A model generated the notes under the pieces. That model had not been told where the DNA came from, ran no database searches, and saw nothing but the letters and a program-made list of their open reading frames with translations. From assembly GCA_019359715.1 (NCBI GenBank), contig JAHHGS010000033.1:1-64000 (forward strand): DNA of 64,000 nucleotides, in the 5' to 3' direction. Shown in pieces: positions 17,346 through 26,676 of the stretch. This DNA comes from Aphanocapsa sp. GSE-SYN-MK-11-07L. Lineage in GTDB: Bacteria > Cyanobacteriota > Cyanobacteriia > Thermosynechococcales > Thermosynechococcaceae. The position numbers and the translations under genes were made by a program. The number at the start of each line of letters is the position of its first letter. Positions within the stretch are counted from its first letter, which is position 1.

Positions 17346-19163
17346 ATGAAACTCAGTTTTTTTTCTTGGCAAACGCTCAAAACCTGCTGGCAGGCCTTGC
17401 CTCTGGAAGGACGAGGCTCGATCGCAATTTCGATTCCCCTGCTTTGCCTGATTGTGTCTGTGGTTGCCAATACGCTGCTGCGCCAAAAAATTGTCCAGTC
17501 TCAGGCTTATGTTAGTCATACCCAAAAGGTTTTGCTGAACAGCCACAGCGCTCTGATTAGCCTCTTAGATGCTGAAACTGGCGTCCGCGGTTATTACTTG
17601 ACTCGACAGCCAGAATTTCTGGCCCCCTATAAGCAATCTCTGACGAGGCTTTGGCCCTCCCTTGATCGCCTGCAACAGTTGATGCGAGACAACCCAACCC
17701 AGGCAAACCGGGTGCAACGTCTGGCCCAAATTGCCCAACTGCGGATGGCGATTTTGCAGCGGCGAGTGCAGGAGGTGGAGAAAAATACAAAAAATTCGCA
17801 ACTGTTGGTTCCTCGCTTGTCTGAAGGCAAACAAGTGATGGATCGGTTTCGGCTGAATCTGGCTCAATTTGAAGCCGAAGAGTACCGCTTGCTAGATATT
17901 CGCACCCGCAGACTGGAGCGTCAGCAGGACTTTAATGCCTGGGTGATGTGGTGCAGTGTTGCGATTAGCCTCTTGGGGACTGGCCTGGCGCTGAATTTAC
18001 TGAGGCTGTTGGCCCGCGAACTGCGGGAAAGAGAGCTGAGTCTGACGGAAAGCCGCAATTTAATTCAGGCGATCGTTGCCAATGTCGTGGATGGGGTGAT
18101 GGTGATTAGCCCCCAAGGTAAAATTGCTAGCTTTAACAGCGCGGCTGTGACGATGTTTGGCTACACTCCGGCCGAGGTAATTGGTTGGAACTGGCAGCAG
18201 CTCTTGACTAAAGAGGCGGCTGCTAGCCAAAAACTGCTGCTGAATTCATCGGAAATGCTGGTAGAAGCGACCCCGATCGGGCGAATTTGGCAGGCGATGG
18301 GGCGACGCAAGAATGGCGACTGGTTCCCAATTGAAATTTCGGTCAGCCGGATTGATCTAGATGATGACCGGATTGCAATTATTCGGGATATTAGCGATCG
18401 CCTCCAGACTGCCGCCAAACTGGCAGCCAGAGCTGAGGAGTTAGCAAAACTAAACACTATCTTGATTGCGACCAATCAATCTTTGGCGGAGCGGAATCGG
18501 GAGTTAGATCAATTTGCCTACGTCGCTTCCCACGATCTGAAAGCTCCCTTACGGGCGATTACCAGTCTTTCCGAGTGGATTGAGGAAGATTTGGCTGGCC
18601 AGTTGCCGCCCCAAAATCAAACTCAAATGACGCTGCTGCGGGGGCGAGTGCAGCGAATGCAAGCCTTGCTGAATGGCTTACTAGAATATTCACGGGTCGG
18701 ACGCAGCGAATCGCCAATTCTGGCCGTGAATGTGGCTAGCTTGCTGGCAGAAGTGGTTCAAATTCTGGCGCCGCCGCCGACGTTTCAAATTGAAATTACT
18801 CCTGATTTGCCAACCTTCTCGACGCGGCGAAAATTGCTAAAACAAGTCTTTATCCACTTAATTGATAACGCGATTCGGCATCATCCGACTGAAACGGGTT
18901 GGGCAAAGGTTTCAGTTAGTGACCTTGGCGATCGCTACGAGTTTGCAGTTTCTGATAATGGTGAAGGCATTGATCCGCAGTTCCAAACCAAAATTTACAC
19001 AATTTTCCAAACCCTGAAAGCTCGCGATGTCCAAGAAAATACTGGGATTGGGCTAGCGATCGTCAAAAAAATTGTTGAGATGGAAGGCGGCACAATTGAC
19101 TTAGAGTCGGCGCTCAACCTAGGGGCGATCTTTCGATTTACCTGGCTCAAAAAGCCAATCTAA
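17346..19163 (+). CDS. CHASE3-PAS histidine kinase
   Basis: The 605-residue membrane sensor kinase has an N-terminal helix (about 22-45), a CHASE3 periplasmic domain (about 50-195, with the LLDAETGVRGYYLT motif), a second helix near 198-220, one PAS domain (about 240-350) and a kinase core. The core includes His396 (ASHDLKAP), N-box IDNAIRHH, G1 SDNGEGI and G2 NTGIGLAIVKK. The core and linker are strikingly similar to those of the preceding kinase, indicating a tandem duplication with exchanged sensors. I use ATG 17346; a TTG 6 bp upstream is less likely. It is followed by an Rcp1-like receiver gene, a likely phosphotransfer partner. Confidence 0.9.
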   Translation: MKLSFFSWQTLKTCWQALPLEGRGSIAISIPLLCLIVSVVANTLLRQKIVQSQAYVSHTQKVLLNSHSALISLLDAETGVRGYYLTRQPEFLAPYKQSLTRLWPSLDRLQQLMRDNPTQANRVQRLAQIAQLRMAILQRRVQEVEKNTKNSQLLVPRLSEGKQVMDRFRLNLAQFEAEEYRLLDIRTRRLERQQDFNAWVMWCSVAISLLGTGLALNLLRLLARELRERELSLTESRNLIQAIVANVVDGVMVISPQGKIASFNSAAVTMFGYTPAEVIGWNWQQLLTKEAAASQKLLLNSSEMLVEATPIGRIWQAMGRRKNGDWFPIEISVSRIDLDDDRIAIIRDISDRLQTAAKLAARAEELAKLNTILIATNQSLAERNRELDQFAYVASHDLKAPLRAITSLSEWIEEDLAGQLPPQNQTQMTLLRGRVQRMQALLNGLLEYSRVGRSESPILAVNVASLLAEVVQILAPPPTFQIEITPDLPTFSTRRKLLKQVFIHLIDNAIRHHPTETGWAKVSVSDLGDRYEFAVSDNGEGIDPQFQTKIYTIFQTLKARDVQENTGIGLAIVKKIVEMEGGTIDLESALNLGAIFRFTWLKKPI

Positions 19164-19308
19164 AACCGCGTTTTGGCTCAAAAACCTGTCGATGGATAGA
19201 CTCTTTTTGCTACGATTAAATGTTTAGAATTGTGTAGTAACCGTTACCCTTTGCCCTCGCTTAATGCCTTGGGCAAAAAACCGTTAAGGCTCAGTTCCCT
19301 AAGATTCT

Positions 19309-19740
19309 ATGGAAAGTTTAATGCTCAATGTACTTTTAGTTGAAGATGACGAGGTGGATGTGATGAACGTCCAGCGCGCCTTCAGAAAGGGGCATATTGC
19401 CAACCCCTTACATATTGCTGGCAATGGGTTAGAAGCCCTAGAAATGCTGCGAGGCACCTCGGAAACAGCGCCAACGGTACCCTCGGAGCGGCGACTGATT
19501 TTGCTGGACTTAAATATGCCGAAAATGAATGGCATTGAGTTCTTAGAGGCGTTAAGAGAGGATCAAAACCTCAGACAAATTCCGGTCGTGGTGCTGACAA
19601 CCTCGAACGAAGACCGCGATCGCCTCCGCGCTTACAACTTCCATGTGGCTGGCTACTTGCTTAAGCCCGTTACCTTTAATACCTTTGTTGATGTGATGAC
19701 AACCCTTAACAAGTACTGGACGTTGTGCGAAATGCCTTAG
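19309..19740 (+). CDS. Rcp1-like single-domain response regulator
   Basis: The 143-residue protein is a receiver domain only. It has the acidic pair in VEDDEVD, phospho-acceptor Asp67 (LLDLNMPKMNG), conserved Thr in VLTTS and Lys in LLKPV. The C-terminal tail resembles that of Rcp1, the receiver of cyanobacterial phytochrome Cph1. It lies 145 bp downstream of a kinase of the matching type and 70 bp upstream of a receiver-kinase, so it probably passes phosphate within this island. A second in-frame ATG at 19321 is possible. Confidence 0.9.
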   Translation: MESLMLNVLLVEDDEVDVMNVQRAFRKGHIANPLHIAGNGLEALEMLRGTSETAPTVPSERRLILLDLNMPKMNGIEFLEALREDQNLRQIPVVVLTTSNEDRDRLRAYNFHVAGYLLKPVTFNTFVDVMTTLNKYWTLCEMP

Positions 19741-19767
19741 TCAAAAAATAAACTTCCAAAAATTCTG

Positions 19768-19790
19768 AATTGCCAGAGCGACTGGCAATT
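19768..19790. terminator. Intergenic hairpin between receiver and hybrid kinase genes
   Basis: AATTGCCAG at 19768-19776 pairs perfectly with 19782-19790 around a 5-base loop. There is no U-run, so it may be an attenuator or RNA-stability element. Its inner bases TTGCCAG/CTGGCAA also occur in the hairpin at 11261-11283. Confidence 0.4.
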
Positions 19791-19810
19791 ACCTGCCTAA
19801 AAAAAATACT

Positions 19811-21073
19811 ATGGATGAGCTGCTACAGGTATTAATTGTTGACGATGATCAAGTTGATCGAATGGCAGTCCGCCGCGCGCTCAATCAGTCTGGAATGCAA
19901 ATTTCTTTTACCGAAGCAGAAAACTTTACGAATGCGATCGCGATCTTAGAAACGACAGCCTTTGACTGCATTTTTTTAGACTACGGCTTGCCCGATCAAA
20001 CCGGTTTAGCGCTGGTACAGGCCATTCGCCAAATTGGCATTATGCAGCCCCTGGTTGTCCTGACCGGGCAAGGCGACGAGCAAATTGCCGTGGATTTAAT
20101 GAAGGCTGGAGCGGTCGATTACCTGATTAAATCTCGCCTTTCCCCAGAAACTTTGTCGCTAGCCCTGCGGAATGCCGTCCGAACTCATCGGGCAGAAATG
20201 CAGGCCTTCCTGGCCAATCAAAAGCTGCAAGAAAGCCACCAACTGCTAGTGCGGCAAAATCAAGCTTTAGAAGAGCAGCGGCAGCGAATTCAGCTCCAAA
20301 ACTTGCAGTTAATCGAGGCCGCTCGCCTCAAGTCGCAGTTCTTAGCCATGATGTCCCATGAACTCCGGACGCCGCTGAATGCGATTTTAGGCTTTTCGCA
20401 ACTGCTTCAGCGCCCCAATAAAGCAGCATTACCCCCCAAGCAAGTCGAGATGGTGCAGCGGATTCATAGTAACGGCAAGCACTTGCTGGAAATGATCAAC
20501 GAAATTCTTGACCTATCTAAAATTGAAGTCGGACGATTGGAGTTAGATCCGGCCCCGTTTAATCTCCGGCAAGTCATTAACTCAACCCTAGACGAACTTC
20601 ACTCTCTGTTGGAAGAAAAGAACTTGCGCTTGGTTGTACGCCTCGATCTAACCCAGCCTGAGGTGTTTAATGATGCCGGACGAGTCCGGCAAGTCTTAGT
20701 CAATTTGCTCTCAAACGCGATCAAGTTCACCGAGCGCGGTCAGATTGAAATTGCAGTCCAAGAACTGGGCAGCGATCGCCTCGCAATCAGCATCCGCGAC
20801 ACTGGGATTGGGATTGCTGAATCTGAGCTAGAGCATATCTTTGAAGCCTTTCGACAGGTGAATCAAACCACGACCCGGCGGCATCTTGGCACCGGCTTAG
20901 GACTAGCGATTACCGACTCTTTGGTCAAAATGATGTCTGGCACGATCGCCGTCGAGAGCCAAGTCCGCCAAGGGTCAACCTTTCGGATTGAACTCCCCCG
21001 GTCTGTGCCGATGCCGATGCCGAGTGGTGAAATTAATGCCGCTACTCAACCGCTGCTGTTTAATTCAACTTGA
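19811..21073 (+). CDS. Receiver-histidine kinase protein
   Basis: This 420-residue protein carries a receiver domain first (1-125, phospho-acceptor Asp57 in FLDYGLPDQTG, Lys in LIKSR), a coiled coil (about 135-170) and then a kinase core. The core has His183 (MSHELRTPLNAILGF), N-box NLLSNAIKF, G1 RDTGIGI, F-box FEAFRQVN and G2 GTGLGLAI. It lacks a transmembrane segment. An N-terminal receiver on a kinase suggests that its activity is set by phosphate from another kinase, for example one of the two upstream sensors. It shares direction and close spacing with the gene at 21137. Confidence 0.9.
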   Translation: MDELLQVLIVDDDQVDRMAVRRALNQSGMQISFTEAENFTNAIAILETTAFDCIFLDYGLPDQTGLALVQAIRQIGIMQPLVVLTGQGDEQIAVDLMKAGAVDYLIKSRLSPETLSLALRNAVRTHRAEMQAFLANQKLQESHQLLVRQNQALEEQRQRIQLQNLQLIEAARLKSQFLAMMSHELRTPLNAILGFSQLLQRPNKAALPPKQVEMVQRIHSNGKHLLEMINEILDLSKIEVGRLELDPAPFNLRQVINSTLDELHSLLEEKNLRLVVRLDLTQPEVFNDAGRVRQVLVNLLSNAIKFTERGQIEIAVQELGSDRLAISIRDTGIGIAESELEHIFEAFRQVNQTTTRRHLGTGLGLAITDSLVKMMSGTIAVESQVRQGSTFRIELPRSVPMPMPSGEINAATQPLLFNST

Positions 21074-21136
21074 CTTGTATCTGCTTGATTCGGAACTGTC
21101 TGTCTCTGCTGCCCCCGATGTTTCAATCTGCCTGCC

Positions 21137-22294
21137 ATGCTGCCTGCTCCAGATTCCACCCGCGCTCCTCGGATTTTGGCTGTCGATGACCTTGTTGACA
21201 ACTTGGCACTGATTGAAGCGGTTCTAGAAGACGAAGGATACAGTATTACCCTCGCCCTCGATGGCGCAACTGCCCTGGCTCAAGTTGAACACGCTCCACC
21301 CGATTTAATTTTGCTCGACATTATGATGCCCGACATGGATGGCTACGAAGTCACCCGGCGGATTCGGCAGAATAAAGACCTGCCCTTTATTCCGATTCTA
21401 CTGCTGACCGCTTACGACAAAGCTGACGTTGTGCTGGGCTTAGATGCTGGCGCTGATGATTTTGTCCGCAAGCCCGTCGATGCCGATGAGCTGACAGCCA
21501 GAGTGCGATCGCTGCTGCGGCTCAAATTCAGCTTTGATGAGCGCGAGCAGTTGGCCATGCAGCGGGAAGACTTTATCGCTCACCTGACCCACGATCTGCG
21601 AACGCCGCTGGTGGCCGCCGATATGATGTACAAGCTGTTTCAAAAAGAAGCCTTTTGCCCGCTGTCTGCTGATATGCAGGGCGCAGTGACTGCCTTGGCT
21701 CGCAGCAATCAAAACTTGCTGGAGATGGTGAATACCCTTTTAGAAGTCAATTGCTATGAAGCAGGTTCGAAGACACTGACGCTGATTACCTGCGATATGT
21801 GGAAAATCTCCCAGTCCGTGATTCAAGAAATTCAGCCCCTGGCCAAAGCCAAGGAAATTAGTCTCAGCCTCAGCATCAATCCTGATCTACCCGACCTCAG
21901 TCAATTAAAAGTGCTTGGAGATTGCCAAGAAGTCCGCCGGATGGTGACGAATGTAGTCGCCAACTCGATTAAATTTACAGATACGGGAAGTGTCAAACTG
22001 CGGCTGGGGTTTGAGCCGTCCGCTCCCAATGATGCAACGCCCGATGGCTGGGTGATTGTGGCTGTCCAAGATACGGGCTTTGGCATTTCGGCTGAAGAAC
22101 AGTCCACTATTTTTCAGCGATTTCGCAAGGGCAGCCACAAGCAAGCTGGCAGTGGTTTAGGATTGCATCTGGTGCAGCGAATTGTCACCGTCCACCACGG
22201 CACGATCAGCGTTAGCTCTCAGCCTGGGCAGGGTAGCCTATTTACTATTCGGCTACCGGCTTACATTGAGCCAGCCCCCTCAGCCACCGAATGA
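21137..22294 (+). CDS. Receiver-histidine kinase protein
   Basis: The 385-residue protein has a receiver (phospho-acceptor Asp61 in LLDIMMPDMDGYE, Lys in VRKPVD) joined to a kinase core with His152 (LTHDLRTPLVAADMM), N-box NVVANSIKF, G1 QDTGFGI and G2 GSGLGLHLV. It is the last member of a co-directional run of two-component genes starting at 15265 and follows the previous gene by 63 bp. This receiver-kinase layout is found in multi-step cyanobacterial relays. No output domain is present, so the final regulator is elsewhere, perhaps the NarL-type protein encoded at 14309. Confidence 0.88.
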   Translation: MLPAPDSTRAPRILAVDDLVDNLALIEAVLEDEGYSITLALDGATALAQVEHAPPDLILLDIMMPDMDGYEVTRRIRQNKDLPFIPILLLTAYDKADVVLGLDAGADDFVRKPVDADELTARVRSLLRLKFSFDEREQLAMQREDFIAHLTHDLRTPLVAADMMYKLFQKEAFCPLSADMQGAVTALARSNQNLLEMVNTLLEVNCYEAGSKTLTLITCDMWKISQSVIQEIQPLAKAKEISLSLSINPDLPDLSQLKVLGDCQEVRRMVTNVVANSIKFTDTGSVKLRLGFEPSAPNDATPDGWVIVAVQDTGFGISAEEQSTIFQRFRKGSHKQAGSGLGLHLVQRIVTVHHGTISVSSQPGQGSLFTIRLPAYIEPAPSATE

Positions 22295-22496
22295 TGATTT
22301 TTGAGATAGGTTTATCCAAGCACCTCAAATCAGATTACGATTTATGCAGTCCCAATTCAACAATCAGAACTTTCTAGTCAAGCTCAACTGCTGTGTCCCC
22401 TGATCTAATGCAAATGATGGAGATGACAATCAGGAAGCAAATCCATTGAGATAGGATCAACTGTAATCAGTGCTGATAAGTCAACCTACGTACAGT

Positions 22497-24218
22497 ATGC
22501 GATCGCCTCTTCCCCCTGGAACGGTTGTGTGCAGCCGCTATTGCATTTCCCAACTGCTGGGGCAGGGAGGGTTGGCCTATGCCTATCTAGCCGAAGATTT
22601 AGGGCGATTTAATGAGCTGTGCGTCCTGAAAGAGTTAGCTCCGATTCAGAATAATAAGCTTGAGAAAGCCTGGGAACTGTTTCAGCGAGAATCGTGGATT
22701 CTTTATCAAATCCAACATCCGCAGATTCCGAGGTTTTTAGCTAACTTAGAGTACAAAGATACTCAGGGAACAAGGCTATTTTTAGTTCAAGACTATGTGG
22801 CTGGCAAAACCTATCGCCAGCTTTTGAAAGAGCGCGTCGCCAAGGGTGACAGCTTCTCGGAACCTGAAGTCCGCACTCTCCTGATCAAAATTCTGCCCGT
22901 TTTAGACTATATTCACGCGCAGGGAATTATCCACCGAGATATCACGCCAGAGAACTTAATCCTCTGCCAAAAAACACTCCAACCCACCCTGATTGATTTT
23001 GGGATTGTGAAAGAGATCGCCAACTCTCTGCGCGAGTCCGATCTTGATCATCACGCGACGCGAGTTGGCAAATTAGGATTTGCGCCGATTGAGCAGTTGC
23101 AAACGGGCAGAGTCTATCCCAGCAGCGACCTGTATGCCTTAGCCGTGACGGCGATCGTTTTGCTGACCGGGCGCGAACCCAAAAAATTGTTTGACGAGCG
23201 GACAGCCACCTGGCGCTGGCAGCATTTGGCAAATGTGACCCCAGAATTCGCCCAAGTCCTAGAGCGAATGCTGCTTTATAGCCTTGAAGACCGCTTTGCG
23301 ACGGCATCGGAGGCGCTAGCGGCGATTGAGTCTTTGCCGCTGCCCGCCGAAATGCAGGCGGGTGCGATCGACCCCAGCCAATCTGGCCGAACTCCGCTGG
23401 TAGACGTCGGGTTCAACCAAGCCGTTACCATTACTCCGCTCAGATCGCCCACGCCGACGGTTTTAAGGCAGTTGCTTCGCCAGTATCCCTGGCAGTTGGC
23501 TGGATTAACGCTGATTGCGCTATCCGGTACGTTGATTTGGCTATTTGGCATCTTGACGGAAAAGCCGCCGTCTCCTGTCCCGGAGCCAGTTGTCATCCTC
23601 AGTCCTGCTCCGGTTGCAGTTCAGGCAATTAGCCAGTCTCTCTCCCTTGGTTCAAACGGTCAGGGAATGGCGAGTGGTGTGCTGCAACAAAACCAAACGG
23701 TAGACTATCGGTTCACGGTTCCTGCTCAGGCTAAACTGCTGACATTAAAGCTAATTGACAGTCCAAAGGTACTTGTAAAACTGCTCTCCCCCAACGGTTC
23801 AACGGTAGCGGGCAAAAACTTGGCAGACTCCCAGAGATTTGCTTTACCGAGTCAGGGGGAATATCGACTGCAACTGCGACTCCAGCCGGGCGTGATTGAG
23901 CAACCCTATCGTCTGAATCTGAGCTTGCAGCCTGATTTGCAAGCTAAACCCAAACCTGTTCAGCCAGCCGCGGCTGCGATCGCCCCAGTCCAGCAGAAAA
24001 AAGTAGCGCCTTCCTATTATCAGCCCCAGCGCCAGCCGGCGGTTTATACGCCTCCCAAACCGAAAAGACGGACGGTAATCAAAAAATCAGCCCCTAGACC
24101 CGTCGTGACTCAAAAGGTGCGTCGATCAGTCAGCGCTCCGGCAAAAATAATGGTTGTTTGTGGTAGAGATGCCGTCTATATTGTCGAGCGCATCCCGCCA
24201 GGCTGTCGAGTTCGCTAA
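22497..24218 (+). CDS. Membrane-anchored Ser/Thr protein kinase
   Basis: This 573-residue Hanks-type kinase has a Gly-loop (LLGQGGLAYAYLAED, 20-34), ATP-binding Lys45 (VLKEL), catalytic loop HRDITPEN (146-153) and DFG at 167-169. Thr150 replaces the usual Lys of HRDxKPEN; bacterial kinases with HRDIS/HRDIT loops are known, so activity remains plausible. After the kinase domain come one membrane helix (about 335-355), an outer domain resembling a pre-peptidase C-terminal (PPC) fold and a Pro/Lys-rich, basic tail ending in a Cys-containing segment. I prefer ATG 22497 over GTG 22470, because the family starts close to its PPGT..RY motif. Confidence 0.88.
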   Translation: MRSPLPPGTVVCSRYCISQLLGQGGLAYAYLAEDLGRFNELCVLKELAPIQNNKLEKAWELFQRESWILYQIQHPQIPRFLANLEYKDTQGTRLFLVQDYVAGKTYRQLLKERVAKGDSFSEPEVRTLLIKILPVLDYIHAQGIIHRDITPENLILCQKTLQPTLIDFGIVKEIANSLRESDLDHHATRVGKLGFAPIEQLQTGRVYPSSDLYALAVTAIVLLTGREPKKLFDERTATWRWQHLANVTPEFAQVLERMLLYSLEDRFATASEALAAIESLPLPAEMQAGAIDPSQSGRTPLVDVGFNQAVTITPLRSPTPTVLRQLLRQYPWQLAGLTLIALSGTLIWLFGILTEKPPSPVPEPVVILSPAPVAVQAISQSLSLGSNGQGMASGVLQQNQTVDYRFTVPAQAKLLTLKLIDSPKVLVKLLSPNGSTVAGKNLADSQRFALPSQGEYRLQLRLQPGVIEQPYRLNLSLQPDLQAKPKPVQPAAAAIAPVQQKKVAPSYYQPQRQPAVYTPPKPKRRTVIKKSAPRPVVTQKVRRSVSAPAKIMVVCGRDAVYIVERIPPGCRVR

Positions 24219-24702
24219 AATATTAAATAAAATATTTATCAAATAAAAATGACCAGTCTAAAAGCGAACTGGTCAAGTTAAAAGTTACGTTATCGTCTCA
24301 CGTGGAGGAAGACCTGTGCTGCGCGTTCCCAAACTAGCAGTAGATTTTCTCCCTACATATCCATAGTAATGTAACAAACGACACCAAGGAGGATTTATAA
24401 AACTTTACATTCTTCCGATCGATAGATATAATTTTGGCTTATCTATGATTGCTTGCAGTTCAGATGGCAAAATTGCAGCTTCCTTAGCTCAGGATTAATC
24501 AACAATTGAGCTAGCAAAGATTAGACAACGCAACAGGATTGTAATTACGGGTTAAGAGTAACATTTATTCATTTTTACCAAAGCAGCATGCAACATTCCC
24601 AAGAGGGCTGGGGTATACTTGGTGCAGCCATCATGTGCTGGCCAAGAAAATTGGCCAGCGCTTGCTCTGAGCACAATTGTTAATGAGATAGGTTTAGTTT
24701 GC
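24219..24702. other. Intergenic region upstream of the DUF3370 gene
   Basis: About 480 bp without a convincing gene. It holds a GACCAGT/ACTGGTC hairpin at 24251-24274, a strong ribosome-binding-like AAGGAGGA near 24387 with no start codon behind it, and a perfect 9-bp hairpin GCTGGCCAA/TTGGCCAGC at 24637-24659 close to the DUF3370 start. The last probably lies in that gene's leader. Confidence 0.45.
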
Positions 24703-26385
24703 ATGTTTCCTGTCATTGCAAGTCTGCTGTTATCTGAAAATTTGCCTCAACCCGTGCAGCCACCCCCAAATTTTGACCAAGCCGCCGTCGTAAAGTTTTC
24801 TCAAGTGCCTTTGGTCGCCCAAGCTGTGGCTCCAGAAGCAGATCAGCAGGCAGCGATGACAGCGCCAAACCCAGCCAATCCAGTTCCTGCTCAGCCTACC
24901 GCTCCAGTTATGACTGAGGTCTTTCAGTCGCAGCAGGTGCGCCCTCTGCCGGGGCACTTGGACAAAGTGCCTGTGTTTAACAGCAATAGTCCAGAGATGG
25001 TGCGCTCAGAAGGAATTCTGCTCTCGACGTTTCCGCCCCAGGGTAAGCGATCGCCAGCAGCCCATCTCAACTTTCCCTTGCAGGGGCGGTTCGATTTGTT
25101 TGCTCATCACGTCACCCAAGCAAATCGCCCCCATGATTTGACCACCCTCTATTTGGGGATTCTGCTTTACAACCCCAGCCAATCGACCGTTACGGTTAAC
25201 TTACAGCAGGCTGCCAGTTTCTTGAGTACCCCGGATGCTCCGTTTCGCAACTTGCCAGCAGTTGTCGATAATCCGATCGGCTATGTGTTTTCTGGGCCTG
25301 GCAGCCGGGTGATGACTCAAGTCCTGCGCGGGCAGCGGCAGCGGCACTTTCCAGGTCAAATTGTGATTCCAGCCGGCGAGAGTCGGATGCTAGTCAATTT
25401 GCCGATTCCAGTGCCTAAGCTGCGGCTGGCTAGATCTCGTCCGCCGGCTGCGGCTCAGCTACTCGTCAATCAAGTCGGCGAAATTCAGCCCTTTGCCCCT
25501 TGGATGAATGAATTTCCAATCCAGAATCAGACGCCTTCCTCGAATGGGCGATCGACCTTTATGCAGTTGCAGACCACCGGCCCAATTTATGCTGCCAGTA
25601 TGGCCATGTACTCTCGCTTAAACCCAGATCGGACAGAACGAGCGCCAGCCTTGCAGGATTGGCAGACGATGTTGGTGAATGGGCGATTGGCTAGCCCGAG
25701 AGATATTCCACCGACTCCGCCTGAGCGCCAAAGTGTCCGGATCTATTATGGGCGGGTAGCTGGAATTAGTCAGGGGTCGGCTTGGCAAGCCAAGCTAACA
25801 GACAAACCCAATGCGGCTGATCTGACGATTCCTCGCCTGGGACAAGCTTTTTCCTATGGCATCAGCACGCTGCCGCGCGGTACTTTGGGCACAGGTCAAG
25901 TGCAGAGCGCTCCCATGTTGGCCCGCTATCCTGATACGGCTTACTTTGCGAATGGCAATTATGGCGTGCATTACAACTTAGATCTACCGTTGTACAATCC
26001 AACTCGCCAAGTCCAGGCAGTCGCTGTCTCAATTCAAACCCCGCTCAAGCAAGATCAGCTCAGAGCAGGGCTAGATTTCTTAAACCCACCCGCTCCCCAA
26101 ATCTTTTTCCGAGGCACGGTGCGACTTGGCTTTAATGATGACTTTGGGCAAAATCAGGTGCGCTATGTTCACTTGGTTCAGCGGCGGGGACAGCGGGGTG
26201 AACCGTTGACGACCGTCAATCTGCAACCGGGAGAGCGCCGCAATGTCGAGGTGGATTTTCTGTATCCTCCCGATGCAACGCCACCTCAAGTTCTAACCGT
26301 CAGCACATTGTTGGCCTCCAATACGATAACCACTCAAAAGCCTGCCCCAGCTAACTCTCCCCAGGGTCAGCTTTCCCAAAATTAA
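24703..26385 (+). CDS. DUF3370 family protein, probably exported
   Basis: The protein (about 560 residues from ATG 24703) matches the cyanobacterial DUF3370 family, recognised by LPG.LD.VPVFNSNSPE and EGILLSTFPP near the start of the conserved part and a YFANGNYGVHYNL motif later. A short hydrophobic N-terminus and a Pro/Ala-rich linker suggest export to the periplasm or outer layer. The function is unknown. An earlier GTG start at 24619 would put the perfect hairpin at 24637-24659 inside the coding region, so I prefer 24703. It stands alone, 485 bp after the Ser/Thr kinase gene. Confidence 0.82.
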   Translation: MFPVIASLLLSENLPQPVQPPPNFDQAAVVKFSQVPLVAQAVAPEADQQAAMTAPNPANPVPAQPTAPVMTEVFQSQQVRPLPGHLDKVPVFNSNSPEMVRSEGILLSTFPPQGKRSPAAHLNFPLQGRFDLFAHHVTQANRPHDLTTLYLGILLYNPSQSTVTVNLQQAASFLSTPDAPFRNLPAVVDNPIGYVFSGPGSRVMTQVLRGQRQRHFPGQIVIPAGESRMLVNLPIPVPKLRLARSRPPAAAQLLVNQVGEIQPFAPWMNEFPIQNQTPSSNGRSTFMQLQTTGPIYAASMAMYSRLNPDRTERAPALQDWQTMLVNGRLASPRDIPPTPPERQSVRIYYGRVAGISQGSAWQAKLTDKPNAADLTIPRLGQAFSYGISTLPRGTLGTGQVQSAPMLARYPDTAYFANGNYGVHYNLDLPLYNPTRQVQAVAVSIQTPLKQDQLRAGLDFLNPPAPQIFFRGTVRLGFNDDFGQNQVRYVHLVQRRGQRGEPLTTVNLQPGERRNVEVDFLYPPDATPPQVLTVSTLLASNTITTQKPAPANSPQGQLSQN

Positions 26386-26676
26386 ACGCCAGCCCCCTGT
26401 AGATTGCATCGATCGCTAGCATAAGCTGAGTCTATTCCTCAACACCCTGCATATTATTGCTGCGATTTGACGCATTCTATAGTGATAGAGAGACGGGCTG
26501 AGCAGGATGTTTGGCCTTATGTCTAAGATGTTGCTATTCAGGTAATTCTCTGGCCAAAAGCGATGAGATGATCCTTGGGCAATATTGACGGTCTACCTTT
26601 GCAAGTCCTCTGCTTGAAAAGTGTTAAAAGCAACCGGCCTCCTTACGTTTGGTGTTTACTTCACCTTTAGCTGTTC

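Noticed and set aside
22497-24218. Classification of the Ser/Thr kinase as a pseudokinase because of HRDIT
   Set aside because: The ATP-binding Lys, catalytic Asp and DFG are intact, and active bacterial kinases with Ser or Thr at this position are known.
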